Below, piece by piece: positions 35,825-44,819 of a stretch of DNA of 64,000 nucleotides. This stretch comes from Myxococcaceae bacterium (GTDB taxonomy: Bacteria > Myxococcota_A > Polyangia > Polyangiales > Ga0077539). Both the position numbers and the translations under genes were made by a program. The notes beneath the pieces were generated by a model. It searched no databases. It saw only the letters and a program-made list of their open reading frames with translations, and had not been told where the DNA came from. How positions within the stretch are numbered: the stretch's first letter is position 1; each line of letters opens with the position of its first letter. The DNA is taken from positions 1 to 64,000 of the forward strand of contig SCUS01000102.1 in assembly GCA_004297725.1 (NCBI GenBank). Reading direction: 5' to 3'.

Positions 35825-37294
35825 ATGGCCGACCTCACCACCCTCGACGCCTCCTCGACGCCGCGGCGCATCGCGGCGGGGGAGCTCGGCGCCACGGAGC
35901 TCTGCCGGGCCTTCCTCGACCGCACCGCGGCGCTCGACCCTTCCATCGGGGCCTTCCTCCGGGTCGACGCGGAGGGCGCCCTGGCCTCGGCGCGCTCGAT
36001 CGACGCGAGGGTCGCCCGGGGTGACTCCCTCGACGGGCTCCCGCTCGCGGGGGTGGTCGTCGCGGTCAAAGACAACCTCTCCACCCGCGGCCTCCGCACC
36101 ACCTGCGCGAGCCGGATGCTGGCGGAGTACGTCCCTCCGTATGACGCCCACGCGGTCGAGCGGCTTCGCGCGGCCGGGGCGGTGATCCTCGGCAAGACCA
36201 ACCTCGACGAGTTCGCGATGGGATCGTCCACGGAGAACTCCGCCTTCTTCCCCACCCGCAACCCCTGGGACCGGGCCCGCACCCCCGGCGGATCGTCCGG
36301 CGGCAGCGCGGCCGCGGTCGCCGCCCGCTTCAGCCAGGTGGCCCTCGGCAGCGACACCGGCGGCTCGGTGCGTCAGCCCGCGGCGCTCTCCGGCGTGGTC
36401 GGCCTCAAGCCCACCTACGGCCGGGTGTCCCGCTGGGGCCTCGTGGCCTTCGCCTCCTCGCTCGACGTGGTCTCTCCGATGGGCGCCACCGTCGAGGACG
36501 TCGCCCTGCTCTACGCCGCCATCGCAGGCGCCGATGCGCGCGACGCCACCTGCGCTCTCCGCCCGGTAGAGCGCGCCGACCTCTCGCTCGGTCCCGAGGT
36601 GCTGCGGGGCCTCCGGGTGGGCGTCCCCAGGGAGTACTTCGGCGACGGGCTCGACGCCGACGTCGCATCGCGCGTGCGCTCGGCCCTCGACGCCATCGAG
36701 CGCGCCGGGGCGCAGCTCGTCGAGCTCTCGATGCCCCACACCCGGGCCTCGCTGGCGACCTACTACGTGCTCGCTCCCGCGGAGGCCTCGTCCAACCTGG
36801 CCCGCTTCGACGGCGTTCGCTACGGGCTGCGCGTCGAGGCCGACGACCTCCGAGGGATGTACGGCGCCACCCGCGACCAGGGCTTCGGGGCGGAGGTGAA
36901 GCTGCGCATCCTGCTCGGGACCTTCTCGCTGTCCGCGGGCTACGCCGAGGCCTTCTACGGCAAGGCCCAGCGGGTGCGTACCCTCATCGCCCGCGACTTC
37001 GCCGAGGCCTTCGCGAAGGTCGACGTGCTCGCGACGCCCACCTCGCCGACGGTGGCCTTCCCGCTGGGCGAGCGATCGGGTGACCCGCTGTCGATGTACC
37101 TCGCGGACGTCTGTACGCTGCCCCCGTCGCTGGCGGGCGTGCCGGCGGTGTCGGTGCCCGCGGGCCTCGGGGCGTCGGGGCTGCCGGTGGGGCTGCAGCT
37201 CGTAGGACCGTTGTTCTCGGAGGCGCGGCTGCTGGCGGTCGCGCACGGTGTGGAGTCATTGTTGGGTCGAGTGGGAGCGCCATCGTGGTCATGA
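35825..37294 (+). CDS. gatA: Asp/Glu-tRNA amidotransferase subunit A
   Basis: The glutaminase subunit of GatCAB, 489 residues. The amidase-signature catalytic set is complete: Lys in VAVKDNLSTRG, cis-Ser in PGGSSGGSAAAVA and the nucleophilic Ser in GSDTGGSVRQPA. The segment KTNLDEFAMGSSTENS is diagnostic of GatA. It starts 3 nt after gatC and its stop overlaps the tyrS ATG (ATGA), so gatC, gatA and tyrS form one operon of tRNA-charging functions. GatB must be encoded elsewhere. Confidence 0.97.
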   Translation: MADLTTLDASSTPRRIAAGELGATELCRAFLDRTAALDPSIGAFLRVDAEGALASARSIDARVARGDSLDGLPLAGVVVAVKDNLSTRGLRTTCASRMLAEYVPPYDAHAVERLRAAGAVILGKTNLDEFAMGSSTENSAFFPTRNPWDRARTPGGSSGGSAAAVAARFSQVALGSDTGGSVRQPAALSGVVGLKPTYGRVSRWGLVAFASSLDVVSPMGATVEDVALLYAAIAGADARDATCALRPVERADLSLGPEVLRGLRVGVPREYFGDGLDADVASRVRSALDAIERAGAQLVELSMPHTRASLATYYVLAPAEASSNLARFDGVRYGLRVEADDLRGMYGATRDQGFGAEVKLRILLGTFSLSAGYAEAFYGKAQRVRTLIARDFAEAFAKVDVLATPTSPTVAFPLGERSGDPLSMYLADVCTLPPSLAGVPAVSVPAGLGASGLPVGLQLVGPLFSEARLLAVAHGVESLLGRVGAPSWS

Positions 37295-38580
37295 ACTTCA
37301 TTGAAGAGCTGCGCGTTCGGGGATTGTTCCAGGCGGTGTCGGACGAGGCGGGCCTCGCCGAGGCGCTGGGGGCCGGGCCCATCACCGGGTACATCGGCTT
37401 CGACCCGACGGCGGCGAGCCTGCATGTGGGGAGCCTCTTCCAGATCCTGCTGCTGCTTCGGTTGCAGCGCGCGGGGCACCGCCCCATCGCCCTCGTCGGC
37501 GGCGGCACGGGCCTCATCGGCGACCCGAGCGGCAAGTCCGACGAGCGCTCCATGCTCTCCCCCGAGCGCCTCGCGGAGAACCTCTCGGGCATCCGCGGTC
37601 AGCTCTCGAAGTACCTCGACTTCAACGACAGCCCGACCGGGGCGGTGCTCATCGACAACGCCGAGTGGCTCGGCGCCATCGGCCTGCTGGAGTTCCTGCG
37701 CGACATCGGCAAGCACTTCTCGGTCAACGCGATGGTGCAGCGCGACTCCGTGCGCAACCGCCTCGAGCAGCGCGAGCACGGCATCTCGTACACGGAGTTC
37801 AGCTACATGCTGCTCCAGTCCTACGACTTCCTGGCGCTGCGCGACCGCTTCGGCTGCCGGCTCCAGCTCGGGGGCAGCGACCAGTGGGGCAACATCGTGT
37901 CGGGCGTCGACCTCGTGCGACGCCTCCGCAACGAGGAGGTCTTCGGCCTCACCACGCCGCTGCTCACCCGCAGCGACGGCAAGAAGTTCGGCAAGAGCGA
38001 GGCGGGCAACGTCTGGCTCGACCCTGCGCTCACGTCGCCGTACGAGTTCTACCAGTTCTGGCTCAACACCTCCGACGACGACGTGGAGCGCTACCTGCTC
38101 GCGCTCACGCTGGAGCCCGTCGAGGTCATCGCCGAGGCGGTCGCGGCGCACAAGGCCGACCCCGCGAAGCGCGGCGCCCAGCGGATGCTCGCGGCCTCGG
38201 TCACCCGCTTCGTCCACGGCGACGAGGCGCTCGCGAGCGCGCAGCGCACCACCGAGCTGCTCTTCCAGGGCGGCGACCTCCGCACGCTCGCGGCCGACGA
38301 GCTCGCCGCGGCCTTCAAGGGCGCGCCCAACCACGGCCTCGCGCGCTCGGCGCTCGGCACCCCCGAGGCGGGCTTCGTGAAGGTGCTGGCCGACGCGGGG
38401 CTCTTCAAGTCGCGCGGTGAGGCGCGCAGCTTCGTCGCGCAGGGCGGGGCCTCGGTGAACGGCGTCGCGGTCTCCGACGTGCAGCGCGTGCTCACCGTCG
38501 ACGACCTGCTGCACGGCGGCTTCATCGCGCTCCGCAAGGGGCGCAAGAGCTGGCACGTGGTGCGCGTCACGGACGGCTGA
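37291..38580 (+). CDS. tyrS: Tyrosyl-tRNA synthetase
   Basis: A class I aminoacyl-tRNA synthetase, 429 residues. The HIGH-equivalent is LHVGSLFQ (about residue 45), the tyrosine-binding QLGGSDQWGNI follows, and the KMSKS-equivalent is KKFGKSEAGN (about 232). The C-terminal S4-like tRNA-binding domain (about 360-429, FKSRGEARSFVAQGG) is present. I chose ATG 37291, which overlaps the gatA stop; a GTG at 37285 would add two residues. No anomaly is seen. Confidence 0.97.
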   Translation: MNFIEELRVRGLFQAVSDEAGLAEALGAGPITGYIGFDPTAASLHVGSLFQILLLLRLQRAGHRPIALVGGGTGLIGDPSGKSDERSMLSPERLAENLSGIRGQLSKYLDFNDSPTGAVLIDNAEWLGAIGLLEFLRDIGKHFSVNAMVQRDSVRNRLEQREHGISYTEFSYMLLQSYDFLALRDRFGCRLQLGGSDQWGNIVSGVDLVRRLRNEEVFGLTTPLLTRSDGKKFGKSEAGNVWLDPALTSPYEFYQFWLNTSDDDVERYLLALTLEPVEVIAEAVAAHKADPAKRGAQRMLAASVTRFVHGDEALASAQRTTELLFQGGDLRTLAADELAAAFKGAPNHGLARSALGTPEAGFVKVLADAGLFKSRGEARSFVAQGGASVNGVAVSDVQRVLTVDDLLHGGFIALRKGRKSWHVVRVTDG

Positions 38581-38615
38581 TGCAACGAAGCCACGGGCTG
38601 CGATAGAGTCCGCCC

Positions 38616-41207
38616 GTGCTTACCCGGCAGGCCTTGGTGGTGCTCCTCGGAGCGGGGATCGTTGGCGGCTGCTCCTTCCCGACGGAGGAGTTTCGCGCCC
38701 GCGAGGCCTTCGTCGACGCGGGCCCCGACGTCCCCAGTGATCTCGCCTCCCCGACCGACCTCGCGACCGATCGTCCCCTCGACGCGGGCAGCGTGGACGC
38801 GCCGGTGATCCCCGATGCGCGTTCGAGCTGCAGCGCCGACGCGGCCTGCGCGGCGGGCGCCTCGTGCTGCGGGGGCTTCTGCGTGGAGGTGCAGTCCGAC
38901 GACCGCAACTGCGGGGCCTGCGGCAACGTCTGCGGCGCAGGCCGCTCGTGCTGCAACGGCGCCTGCACCGACGTGTCCGGCGACGTTCGCAACTGCGGGG
39001 CCTGCGGCAGCGTGTGCGACTTCGCCAACGGCGCGCCCCGCTGCGCCGCGGGGGCCTGCGCGGGCGGCGCCTGCACCGCCGGCTTCGGCGACTGCGACGG
39101 CGACGCCGCCAACGGCTGCGAGGCCAACCTTGCGGAGTCGCCGCAGCACTGCGCGATGTGCGGCCGGGCCTGCTCCGCCGGGGCCAACGCGACCTCGCGC
39201 TGCGAGTCGATGGCCTGCCGCACCACCTGCGAGCCGGGCTACGGCGACTGCGACGGCAACGCTGCCAACGGCTGCGAGGCGCCGCTCTACACCGCGAGCG
39301 CCCACTGCGGGGCCTGCGGCCGCGCCTGCGTCGGCGGCCCCAACGCGACCGGCGCCTGCCTCTCCGGCACCTGCGGCATCGAGTGCGCCGAGGGCTTCGC
39401 CGACTGCGACGGCAACGCCGCCAACGGCTGCGAGGTCGACACCCGCACCTCGCTCTCCCACTGCGGGGCCTGCGGGGCCGCGTGCTCCCGGCCCAGCGCC
39501 TCGACCGTCTGCTCGGCGGGGGTGTGCGCCATCGCGGGCTGCAACGCGGGCGCGGGCAACTGCGACTCCAACGCGGTCAACGGCTGCGAGACCAACACCC
39601 GGCTCGACAGGGCCAACTGCGGGGCCTGCGGCCGCGTGTGCCCCGCGGGCGAGGTCTGCTCCAACGGCGCCTGCCTCTCGACCTGCGCCGCGGGCACCTC
39701 GCTCTGCGCCGGGGCCTGCGTCGACACCGCCACCAACCCCTCGCACTGCGGGGCGTGCGGGCGGGTGTGCTCCGCCGCCAACGCGGTGGCGGGCTGCGCC
39801 GGGGGCGTGTGCACCGTGGCGAGCTGCAACGCGGGCTTCGGCAACTGCGACGGCAGCGCCGCCAACGGGTGCGAGGTCAACACCGGGAGCGATCCGCGCA
39901 ACTGCGGCGCCTGCGGGGAGGTCTGCAACTCCACCAACGGCACCTCCTCGTGCGTGGCGGGCGCGTGCCGCATCGCGTGCGCCTCGGGCTTCGCGGACTG
40001 CAACTCCGACCCTGACGACGGCTGCGAGACCAACCTCACCACCAGCCTCGCCAACTGCGGGGCCTGCGGCCGCGGGTGCTCCGTCGCCAACGGCGTGGCG
40101 GCGTGCTCCGCCGGCGCCTGCGGCGTCGCGAGCTGCAGCCGCGACTACGCCAACTGCGACGGCAACGCGGCCAACGGCTGCGAGGTGCTCACCAGCCGCG
40201 ACGTGTCCAACTGCGGCGGCTGCGGGCTGGCGTGCCTGCGAGGGCAGTTCTGCTCGGCCTCGCGCTGCCAGCTGAGCTGCGGCACCGGCCTCACGGCGTG
40301 CAGCGGCGCGTGCGTCAACCTCGCCACCGACGAGGCCAACTGCGGCTCCTGCGGGCGCCGCTGCCTGCTCGGGCTCACGTGCATCGCCGGGGCCTGCGCC
40401 TACCCTCCGCCGTCCAACGACGTGTGCACCAGCGCCGCGGACATCAACCTGGCGTCGGGGTCGCGCATCACCGTCGCGGGGACGCTGGCTGGCGCCGGTC
40501 GGGACGTCTCTCCGCCCTGCGGCGCGCTCGGCACGGCCGACGTGTTCTATCGGCTGACGCTCACCCGCCGGGAGTTCGTGTACGCCGACACCTTCGGCTC
40601 GGCGCCCGACACCAAGCTCTACTTCATGAACACCTGCGCGTCGCCGATGAGCACGCGCACCACCGGCGACCTGGTCTGCGACGACGACCGCGGCCTCGCC
40701 TGCACCGGTGGGAGCACCGGGTCGCAGGTCTACACCGTGCTCCCGGCGGGGACGTACTACCTCGCGGTGGGTCTCCAGTCGGGCGTGGCGGGAAGCTTCA
40801 CGTTGCACATCGAGCACCTCCCGGTGGGCTCCGGTCGGGTGCTCCCGCTGGCGCGCGGGTCGAGCAGCCTCTCGGGCAGCACCGTGGGCACCACCAGCGG
40901 GTACAGCGGCGCGTGCGGCGGCAGCGGCCCCGAGGCGGCGTACTGGTGGGTGTCGTGTCCGGAGACCGCGGCGGGGGCCTTCTCGGCCTCGACCTGCCTG
41001 GGCACCACCTTCGACCCGGTGCTCAACCTCCTCAACGGATCGGGCGCGGGTCAGCTCTGCAGCACCACGCCGCTGTCCGGGTTCTGCTCGACCAACAGCG
41101 CGGCCATCTCTCAGACCATCGCCGCGGGCGCGGGGCTCCACGCCCTGGTGGTCGACGGCTACGGCGGCACCTCCGGGAGCTACAACGTCGGCGCCAACCG
41201 CCCGTGA
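38616..41207 (+). CDS. Cys-repeat surface lipoprotein with C-terminal beta-sandwich domains
   Basis: 863 residues, predicted lipoprotein (IVGGC, Cys19). An Asp/Pro-rich linker (30-70) leads into a long Cys-repeat region (about 72-595). It has 11 C.xCG.xC units such as NCGACGRVC, alternating with seven DCDGNAANGCE-type units. The tail (600-863) looks like two pre-peptidase C-terminal-like beta domains (TLAGAGRDVS, LPAGTYYLAVG; FDPVLNLLNG). The role is unknown; a surface or spore coat, or adhesion, is plausible. There is no Shine-Dalgarno; a TAGAGT box is only 6 nt before the GTG start. It shares its repeat with the lipoprotein at 44820. Confidence 0.82.
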   Translation: MLTRQALVVLLGAGIVGGCSFPTEEFRAREAFVDAGPDVPSDLASPTDLATDRPLDAGSVDAPVIPDARSSCSADAACAAGASCCGGFCVEVQSDDRNCGACGNVCGAGRSCCNGACTDVSGDVRNCGACGSVCDFANGAPRCAAGACAGGACTAGFGDCDGDAANGCEANLAESPQHCAMCGRACSAGANATSRCESMACRTTCEPGYGDCDGNAANGCEAPLYTASAHCGACGRACVGGPNATGACLSGTCGIECAEGFADCDGNAANGCEVDTRTSLSHCGACGAACSRPSASTVCSAGVCAIAGCNAGAGNCDSNAVNGCETNTRLDRANCGACGRVCPAGEVCSNGACLSTCAAGTSLCAGACVDTATNPSHCGACGRVCSAANAVAGCAGGVCTVASCNAGFGNCDGSAANGCEVNTGSDPRNCGACGEVCNSTNGTSSCVAGACRIACASGFADCNSDPDDGCETNLTTSLANCGACGRGCSVANGVAACSAGACGVASCSRDYANCDGNAANGCEVLTSRDVSNCGGCGLACLRGQFCSASRCQLSCGTGLTACSGACVNLATDEANCGSCGRRCLLGLTCIAGACAYPPPSNDVCTSAADINLASGSRITVAGTLAGAGRDVSPPCGALGTADVFYRLTLTRREFVYADTFGSAPDTKLYFMNTCASPMSTRTTGDLVCDDDRGLACTGGSTGSQVYTVLPAGTYYLAVGLQSGVAGSFTLHIEHLPVGSGRVLPLARGSSSLSGSTVGTTSGYSGACGGSGPEAAYWWVSCPETAAGAFSASTCLGTTFDPVLNLLNGSGAGQLCSTTPLSGFCSTNSAAISQTIAAGAGLHALVVDGYGGTSGSYNVGANRP
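38889..40400 (+). repeat. In-gene Cys-repeat array (protein and DNA level)
   Basis: About eleven imperfect units of roughly 120-150 bp, each built around AACTGCGGGGCCTGCGG-like and AACGGCTGCGAG-like cores. They lie entirely within the coding frame and keep it. Unit length and the spacer vary, so this is a protein repeat and not a CRISPR array. Confidence 0.8.
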
Positions 41208-41220
41208 GGGCGCGACGCGG

Positions 41221-42546
41221 ATGGTAGCGACCCGGGCGCCGGTGCTGGTGGTGGGCGCCGGCGTGGCGGGCCTGAGCGCGGCGGTGTGGCTGGCCCGCCG
41301 TGGGCATCGGGTGACCGTTCGGGAGTCCTCCTCGGCGCCCGGCGGACTGCTGGAGCCCGTGCATTTCGAGGGCGGCGAGTACGACCGCGGGTCGCATCGC
41401 ATCCACCGCGAGGCGCTGCCCTTCCTTCGCGATCGCCTCCCGGCGGAGGGCTGGGTGGAGCGGCCTCGACGGGGGATGCTGGTGCTCTCCGGTCGACAGG
41501 CGGGGTATCCGTTGAGCCCGCTGAGCTTCGCGCGGGCGCTCGGCCCGGAGACGGCGGCGCGCATGGCGCTGGGGTGGCTGCTCCGTCCTCGGCGGTGGGC
41601 GCGCTTCCGGAGCTGGGAGCGCGACCGGAGGTCCGACGCCTCGGAGCGGGACGAGGGCTACGAGCGCTTCGTCCTGTCGAGGGTGGGCACCGCGGCCTAC
41701 GAGTCCTTCTATCGGCCCTACGTGGAGAAGGTCTGGGGCATCGATCCGACGGAGCTGTCGGTGTCCGTGGCCCGGCAGCGGTTCTCCTCGTCGGCTCCGG
41801 TGTCGCGGGTGCTTTCGTCCCGGCGCGACGAGTCCTTCTGGTACCCGGTGAAGGGCATGGGGGGATTGATCGATGGCCTGATGAAGGAGGCCTATGCGCT
41901 GGGGGTGGCCGTGGAGACCGGCGTTTCGGTGGATACGCACTCGCTGCGGGAGTGGCCCTCGGTGCTGCACACGGGCCCGCTGGAGTCGGTGTCGAACACG
42001 GCTGGGATGTCGCGTCGCGGGCTTTACCTACTTCACCTGCGATTCGCGGGGGCGCCGACGGACGAGGTCGACACCTGGTATGTGCCTGGTGGGGAGTCGT
42101 GGTTCGGTCGGGTGTCTCGACCGGCGGCGTTCACCGGGGGGCGCACCGATCGGTCGTCGACGGTGCTGGCGCTGGAGATCCCTGAGGGGCGGTGGGGCAG
42201 GGGGAGGGACTTCCTGGGGCAGCTCGACGTGATTCGTGGGCAGTTGATGGAGGCGGGCATCGTGCGGGGAGAGGCGGCCCTGCTGGGCGCGAAGCAGACC
42301 TTCGTGGGCGGGGTGTACCCCGAGTACCGCCGAGGGTGGGTCGCGTCGTGGAGCGAGGCGATGGCCTCGGTGGCGTCGCTGGGCAACGTGTACATGGCGG
42401 GTCGGCAGGGGTTGTTCCTGCACTGCAACATCGACCACGCGGTGGCGATCGCGCTGGCCGCGGCGGAGCACCTGTCCGACGGGGTGGCGGTGGAGCGCTG
42501 GGTGGAGTCGGCGTCGCGATGGCTCGACGTGAAGGTGCGGGACTGA
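41221..42546 (+). CDS. FAD-dependent oxidoreductase, amine oxidase/UDP-galactopyranose mutase-like
   Basis: 441 residues with an N-terminal FAD-binding Rossmann motif VVGAGVAGLSAAVWLARRGHRV and the GG doublet APGGLLEP. GSHRIHRE then resembles protoporphyrinogen oxidase and sugar-linked FAD enzymes. YRPYVEKVWGIDPTELS matches the latter group, and a C-terminal GNVYMAGRQGLFLHCNIDHAV closes the FAD site. The substrate is unknown; sugar or lipid modification is the better guess. It starts 13 nt after the Cys-repeat lipoprotein, so the two are probably one transcript. Confidence 0.82.
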   Translation: MVATRAPVLVVGAGVAGLSAAVWLARRGHRVTVRESSSAPGGLLEPVHFEGGEYDRGSHRIHREALPFLRDRLPAEGWVERPRRGMLVLSGRQAGYPLSPLSFARALGPETAARMALGWLLRPRRWARFRSWERDRRSDASERDEGYERFVLSRVGTAAYESFYRPYVEKVWGIDPTELSVSVARQRFSSSAPVSRVLSSRRDESFWYPVKGMGGLIDGLMKEAYALGVAVETGVSVDTHSLREWPSVLHTGPLESVSNTAGMSRRGLYLLHLRFAGAPTDEVDTWYVPGGESWFGRVSRPAAFTGGRTDRSSTVLALEIPEGRWGRGRDFLGQLDVIRGQLMEAGIVRGEAALLGAKQTFVGGVYPEYRRGWVASWSEAMASVASLGNVYMAGRQGLFLHCNIDHAVAIALAAAEHLSDGVAVERWVESASRWLDVKVRD

Positions 42547-42583
42547 TCGTCGTCTCAAAGCGCCCGCGGCTCGGAGAGTCGCG

Positions 42584-42613
42584 TTGACGCCATCTCGCGC
42601 CGGGAGATACCGT
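42584..42613 (+). promoter_or_regulatory. Promoter of the 42622 lipoprotein gene
   Basis: TTGACG, 18 nt, TACCGT. The -10 ends 8 nt before the ATG at 42622 and there is no ribosome site, which implies a leaderless or nearly leaderless mRNA. Confidence 0.5.
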
Positions 42614-42621
42614 CGCCCGCG

Positions 42622-43137
42622 ATGGAACACCGTCGACGGTTGGGGATGCGATCGACTGCGCTGACGCTGCTTCTCGCGGCGTCGCTGGTGGGCGCGGGGT
42701 GCAGCGGCGGTGACACGCCGTCGGCCGTGGACAGCGGCGTGGCGGACGTGGGCGAGGGCGACGGCTCGACGCCCGAGGACACCGGCTCGCCCGTGGACAC
42801 CGGCACGCCCGTGGACACCGGCGGCACCGACGCGGGCACTCCCGTGGACACCGGCACCGACGCGGGCACGCCCGTGGACACCGGCACCGACGCGGGCACG
42901 CCGACGGACGTCGGCGGGGACAGCGGCACGCCCGGCGACGGGGGAATGCCCGGCGACGGGGGGATGACCGGGCGGGCGCATGCGGGCTCGTCGCTGGTGT
43001 CGGCGGGCTCGCTGATGCGGTCCGCGAGGTTCCAGATGATTTCCACGCTGGGCGGGCGAAGCGTCCAGCAGACGAACCTGCAATCGCCCAACTACCGGCT
43101 GCGCGGCGGCCTGGTGGGCACGATCGGAGCGCGCTGA
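42622..43137 (+). CDS. Linker-type lipoprotein rich in Asp, Thr, Gly
   Basis: 171 residues. The signal ends VGAGCSGG (lipid Cys at residue 27, or 19 if the ATG at 42646 is used). Almost all the rest to residue 118 is low complexity built from VDTGTDAGTP units. The last 50 residues (GRAHAGSSLVSAGSLMRSARFQMISTLGG) are ordinary and may form a small anchor or partner-binding part. No enzyme domain exists. The promoter right before 42622 favours the longer form. The collagen-like gene follows after 3 nt. Confidence 0.72.
   Translation: MEHRRRLGMRSTALTLLLAASLVGAGCSGGDTPSAVDSGVADVGEGDGSTPEDTGSPVDTGTPVDTGGTDAGTPVDTGTDAGTPVDTGTDAGTPTDVGGDSGTPGDGGMPGDGGMTGRAHAGSSLVSAGSLMRSARFQMISTLGGRSVQQTNLQSPNYRLRGGLVGTIGAR
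42808..42900 (+). repeat. Tandem 30-33 bp in-frame repeat
   Basis: Two exact 30-bp copies (42841-42870, 42871-42900) follow one 33-bp variant. Each encodes PVDTGTDAGT with small changes. The multiple-of-three unit length keeps the frame, so copy number may vary between strains. Confidence 0.85.
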
Positions 43138-43170
43138 GAGATGACGACCACGATGAACAGGGGATCCCGG

Positions 43171-44742
43171 ATGAAGACCGTGCGGCGTGCGTTGGGGGCC
43201 TTGGTGCTGGCTGCGATGTGCGCGGTGCCGGCGGTGGCGGTGGCGCAGGTGCCGTCGACGATGATCCACCAGGGTCGGCTGCTCGACCGCTCGGGCGCGC
43301 CGTCGACGGGCTCGCAGTCGATCGTCTATCGCATCTACGACAGCGCCACGGGCGGCACGCCGATCTGGACCGAGACGCTCAACGTGACGCTCGACGACGG
43401 GTACTTCTCGACGCAGCTGGGCGCGACGACGCCGCTGACGCCGATGGTGTTCGCGGGTCGCACTCGCTTCCTCGGCGTGACGGTGGGCACCGACCCGGAG
43501 ATGACGCCGCGCGAGCCGATCGGGAGCGTTCCGTACGCGCTGGTGGCGACGAACGTGGTGGGCGACATCACCCCGACGAGCATCACCGTGGGCGGGATGC
43601 AGATCGTCGACTCGACGGGCCGCTGGGTGGGCGCGTCGAGCGGCCCTGCGGGCCCCGCGGGCCCTGCGGGTCCGATGGGCCCTGCGGGTCCGGCCGGCCC
43701 TGCGGGAGCGACGGGAGCGACGGGTCCTGCGGGCCCTGCGGGTCCGATGGGCCCTGCGGGCCCTGCGTCATCGAACATCGGCTGTGAGCGCGGTCTGCTG
43801 CTCGGCGGCGTGTGCGTGCTCCAGATCGACAACAGCGGCCCGGGCTCGGACTGGAACCTCGCGGCCAGCACCTGCGCCGGCTTCGGCGGCGACCTCTGCA
43901 GCCCGACGCAGTACGCGGTGATCCGCGAGGACCAGAACAGCAACTCCGGGCGCTACATGTTCTACACGGACGCGGGTGGCCGCCGTGCGGTGTGGTCGTC
44001 CAATTTCTCGGACAACGATGCAGGCCGTATCAGTACGTTCTTGCAGAGTGCCGACGATCCCACGAGCAGCAACGGATATAGCTACGCCTGTTGCGCCAAC
44101 ATCACCCCTCCTGAGTACCGCGCACGCGCCACGACGGAGCTCATTCGTGCGATGGGCTCTAGCGACCAGGGCGTTCAGGTCACCTATCTGAACAGCCGCG
44201 AAGAGAGCTCGGGGCTGCTGGCTGCCAACATCTGCGCCTCCCTTCGCAGCGACCTCTGCTCCAAGAGCCAGTATGTGACCCTCAACGATGCCGGGAGGTT
44301 TTCTGGAGCGACGCGTCGGCTGACTCGTGAATTCTCGGACAACGATAATAACAGGTTCAACCCCGTGGTCGGATCGAACACTGCCGACAACCCGATCTGG
44401 AACAACCCCTGGGCATTCGCATGCTGCGCCTCTCAGCGACCGGTGGACAACTCCTGTCCCTCCTCGGGCACCGTGGTCAACAACGTCTGCGTGATGGACA
44501 TTCATACGACCGAGGACAGTAGCTTCCTCGATGCGGCCCGGGCCTGCGCCCGCCTCGGTGCAGACATCTGCTCCAACAGCCAGATGCAGAACATCCGCAA
44601 CATGGGCCGACTGGCGGGCGTCCGCGCCTGGACCAACAGCGGTGCCGACAACGACGCTTCGCGGGTTGGCGGGCTGCTTCCGAGCATGCCGGATGATCCG
44701 AACCCGCTGACGGATCGCTTCGGCTACGCCTGCTGCCTCTGA
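43171..44742 (+). CDS. Collagen-like exported protein with three copies of an unrecognised Cys domain
   Basis: 523 residues. A signal peptide ends near AVAVAQ (residue 26). The domain at 27-155 (HQGRLLDRSGAPSTGSQS, GSVPYALVA) is of the kind that precedes fibre or collagen-like stalks. Fourteen or so Gly-Pro-Ala triplets follow (158-199). Then come three related domains (about 205-308, 335-419, 429-522) with the pattern CA.l..DlCS.sQ, W.n.fSDND..R and a terminal ACC. AGGGGA lies 6 nt before ATG 43171; an earlier ATG at 43141 is possible. The last two domains have lower GC. Confidence 0.8.
   Translation: MKTVRRALGALVLAAMCAVPAVAVAQVPSTMIHQGRLLDRSGAPSTGSQSIVYRIYDSATGGTPIWTETLNVTLDDGYFSTQLGATTPLTPMVFAGRTRFLGVTVGTDPEMTPREPIGSVPYALVATNVVGDITPTSITVGGMQIVDSTGRWVGASSGPAGPAGPAGPMGPAGPAGPAGATGATGPAGPAGPMGPAGPASSNIGCERGLLLGGVCVLQIDNSGPGSDWNLAASTCAGFGGDLCSPTQYAVIREDQNSNSGRYMFYTDAGGRRAVWSSNFSDNDAGRISTFLQSADDPTSSNGYSYACCANITPPEYRARATTELIRAMGSSDQGVQVTYLNSREESSGLLAANICASLRSDLCSKSQYVTLNDAGRFSGATRRLTREFSDNDNNRFNPVVGSNTADNPIWNNPWAFACCASQRPVDNSCPSSGTVVNNVCVMDIHTTEDSSFLDAARACARLGADICSNSQMQNIRNMGRLAGVRAWTNSGADNDASRVGGLLPSMPDDPNPLTDRFGYACCL
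43642..43767 (+). repeat. Collagen-like Gly-X-Y coding repeat
   Basis: About fourteen nine-base units of the GGCCCTGCG/GGTCCGATG type encoding GPA, GPM and GAT triplets. Bacterial collagen-like stalks are known to trimerise; here it would link the N-terminal domain to the three Cys domains. Confidence 0.85.
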
Positions 44743-44747
44743 TCTCC

Positions 44748-44776
44748 TTCCGTCTCGCAACCCCTCCCGATACAAT
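44748..44776 (+). promoter_or_regulatory. Possible promoter of the FGE-like lipoprotein gene
   Basis: TACAAT is a near-perfect -10 (5 of 6), with TTCCGT 17 nt upstream as a weak -35. Unlike several genes here it would give a leader of about 40 nt that contains GAAGGAG. Confidence 0.45.
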
Positions 44777-44819
44777 CCCGACACGGCCTCTGCGCGCTTC
44801 CCGCGCTGAAGGAGATGTC

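Noticed and set aside
34346..37246. Minus-strand frame opposite ald, gatC and gatA
   Set aside because: All three + genes are unmistakable; this is a codon-bias shadow.
38889..40400. Possible CRISPR-like array
   Set aside because: Units vary in length, keep the reading frame and encode Cys-rich protein repeats; no constant repeat with unique spacers and no cas genes.
42808..42900. Tandem repeat as possible iteron or regulatory site
   Set aside because: The 30-bp units are in frame within a lipoprotein linker and encode VDTGTDAGTP.
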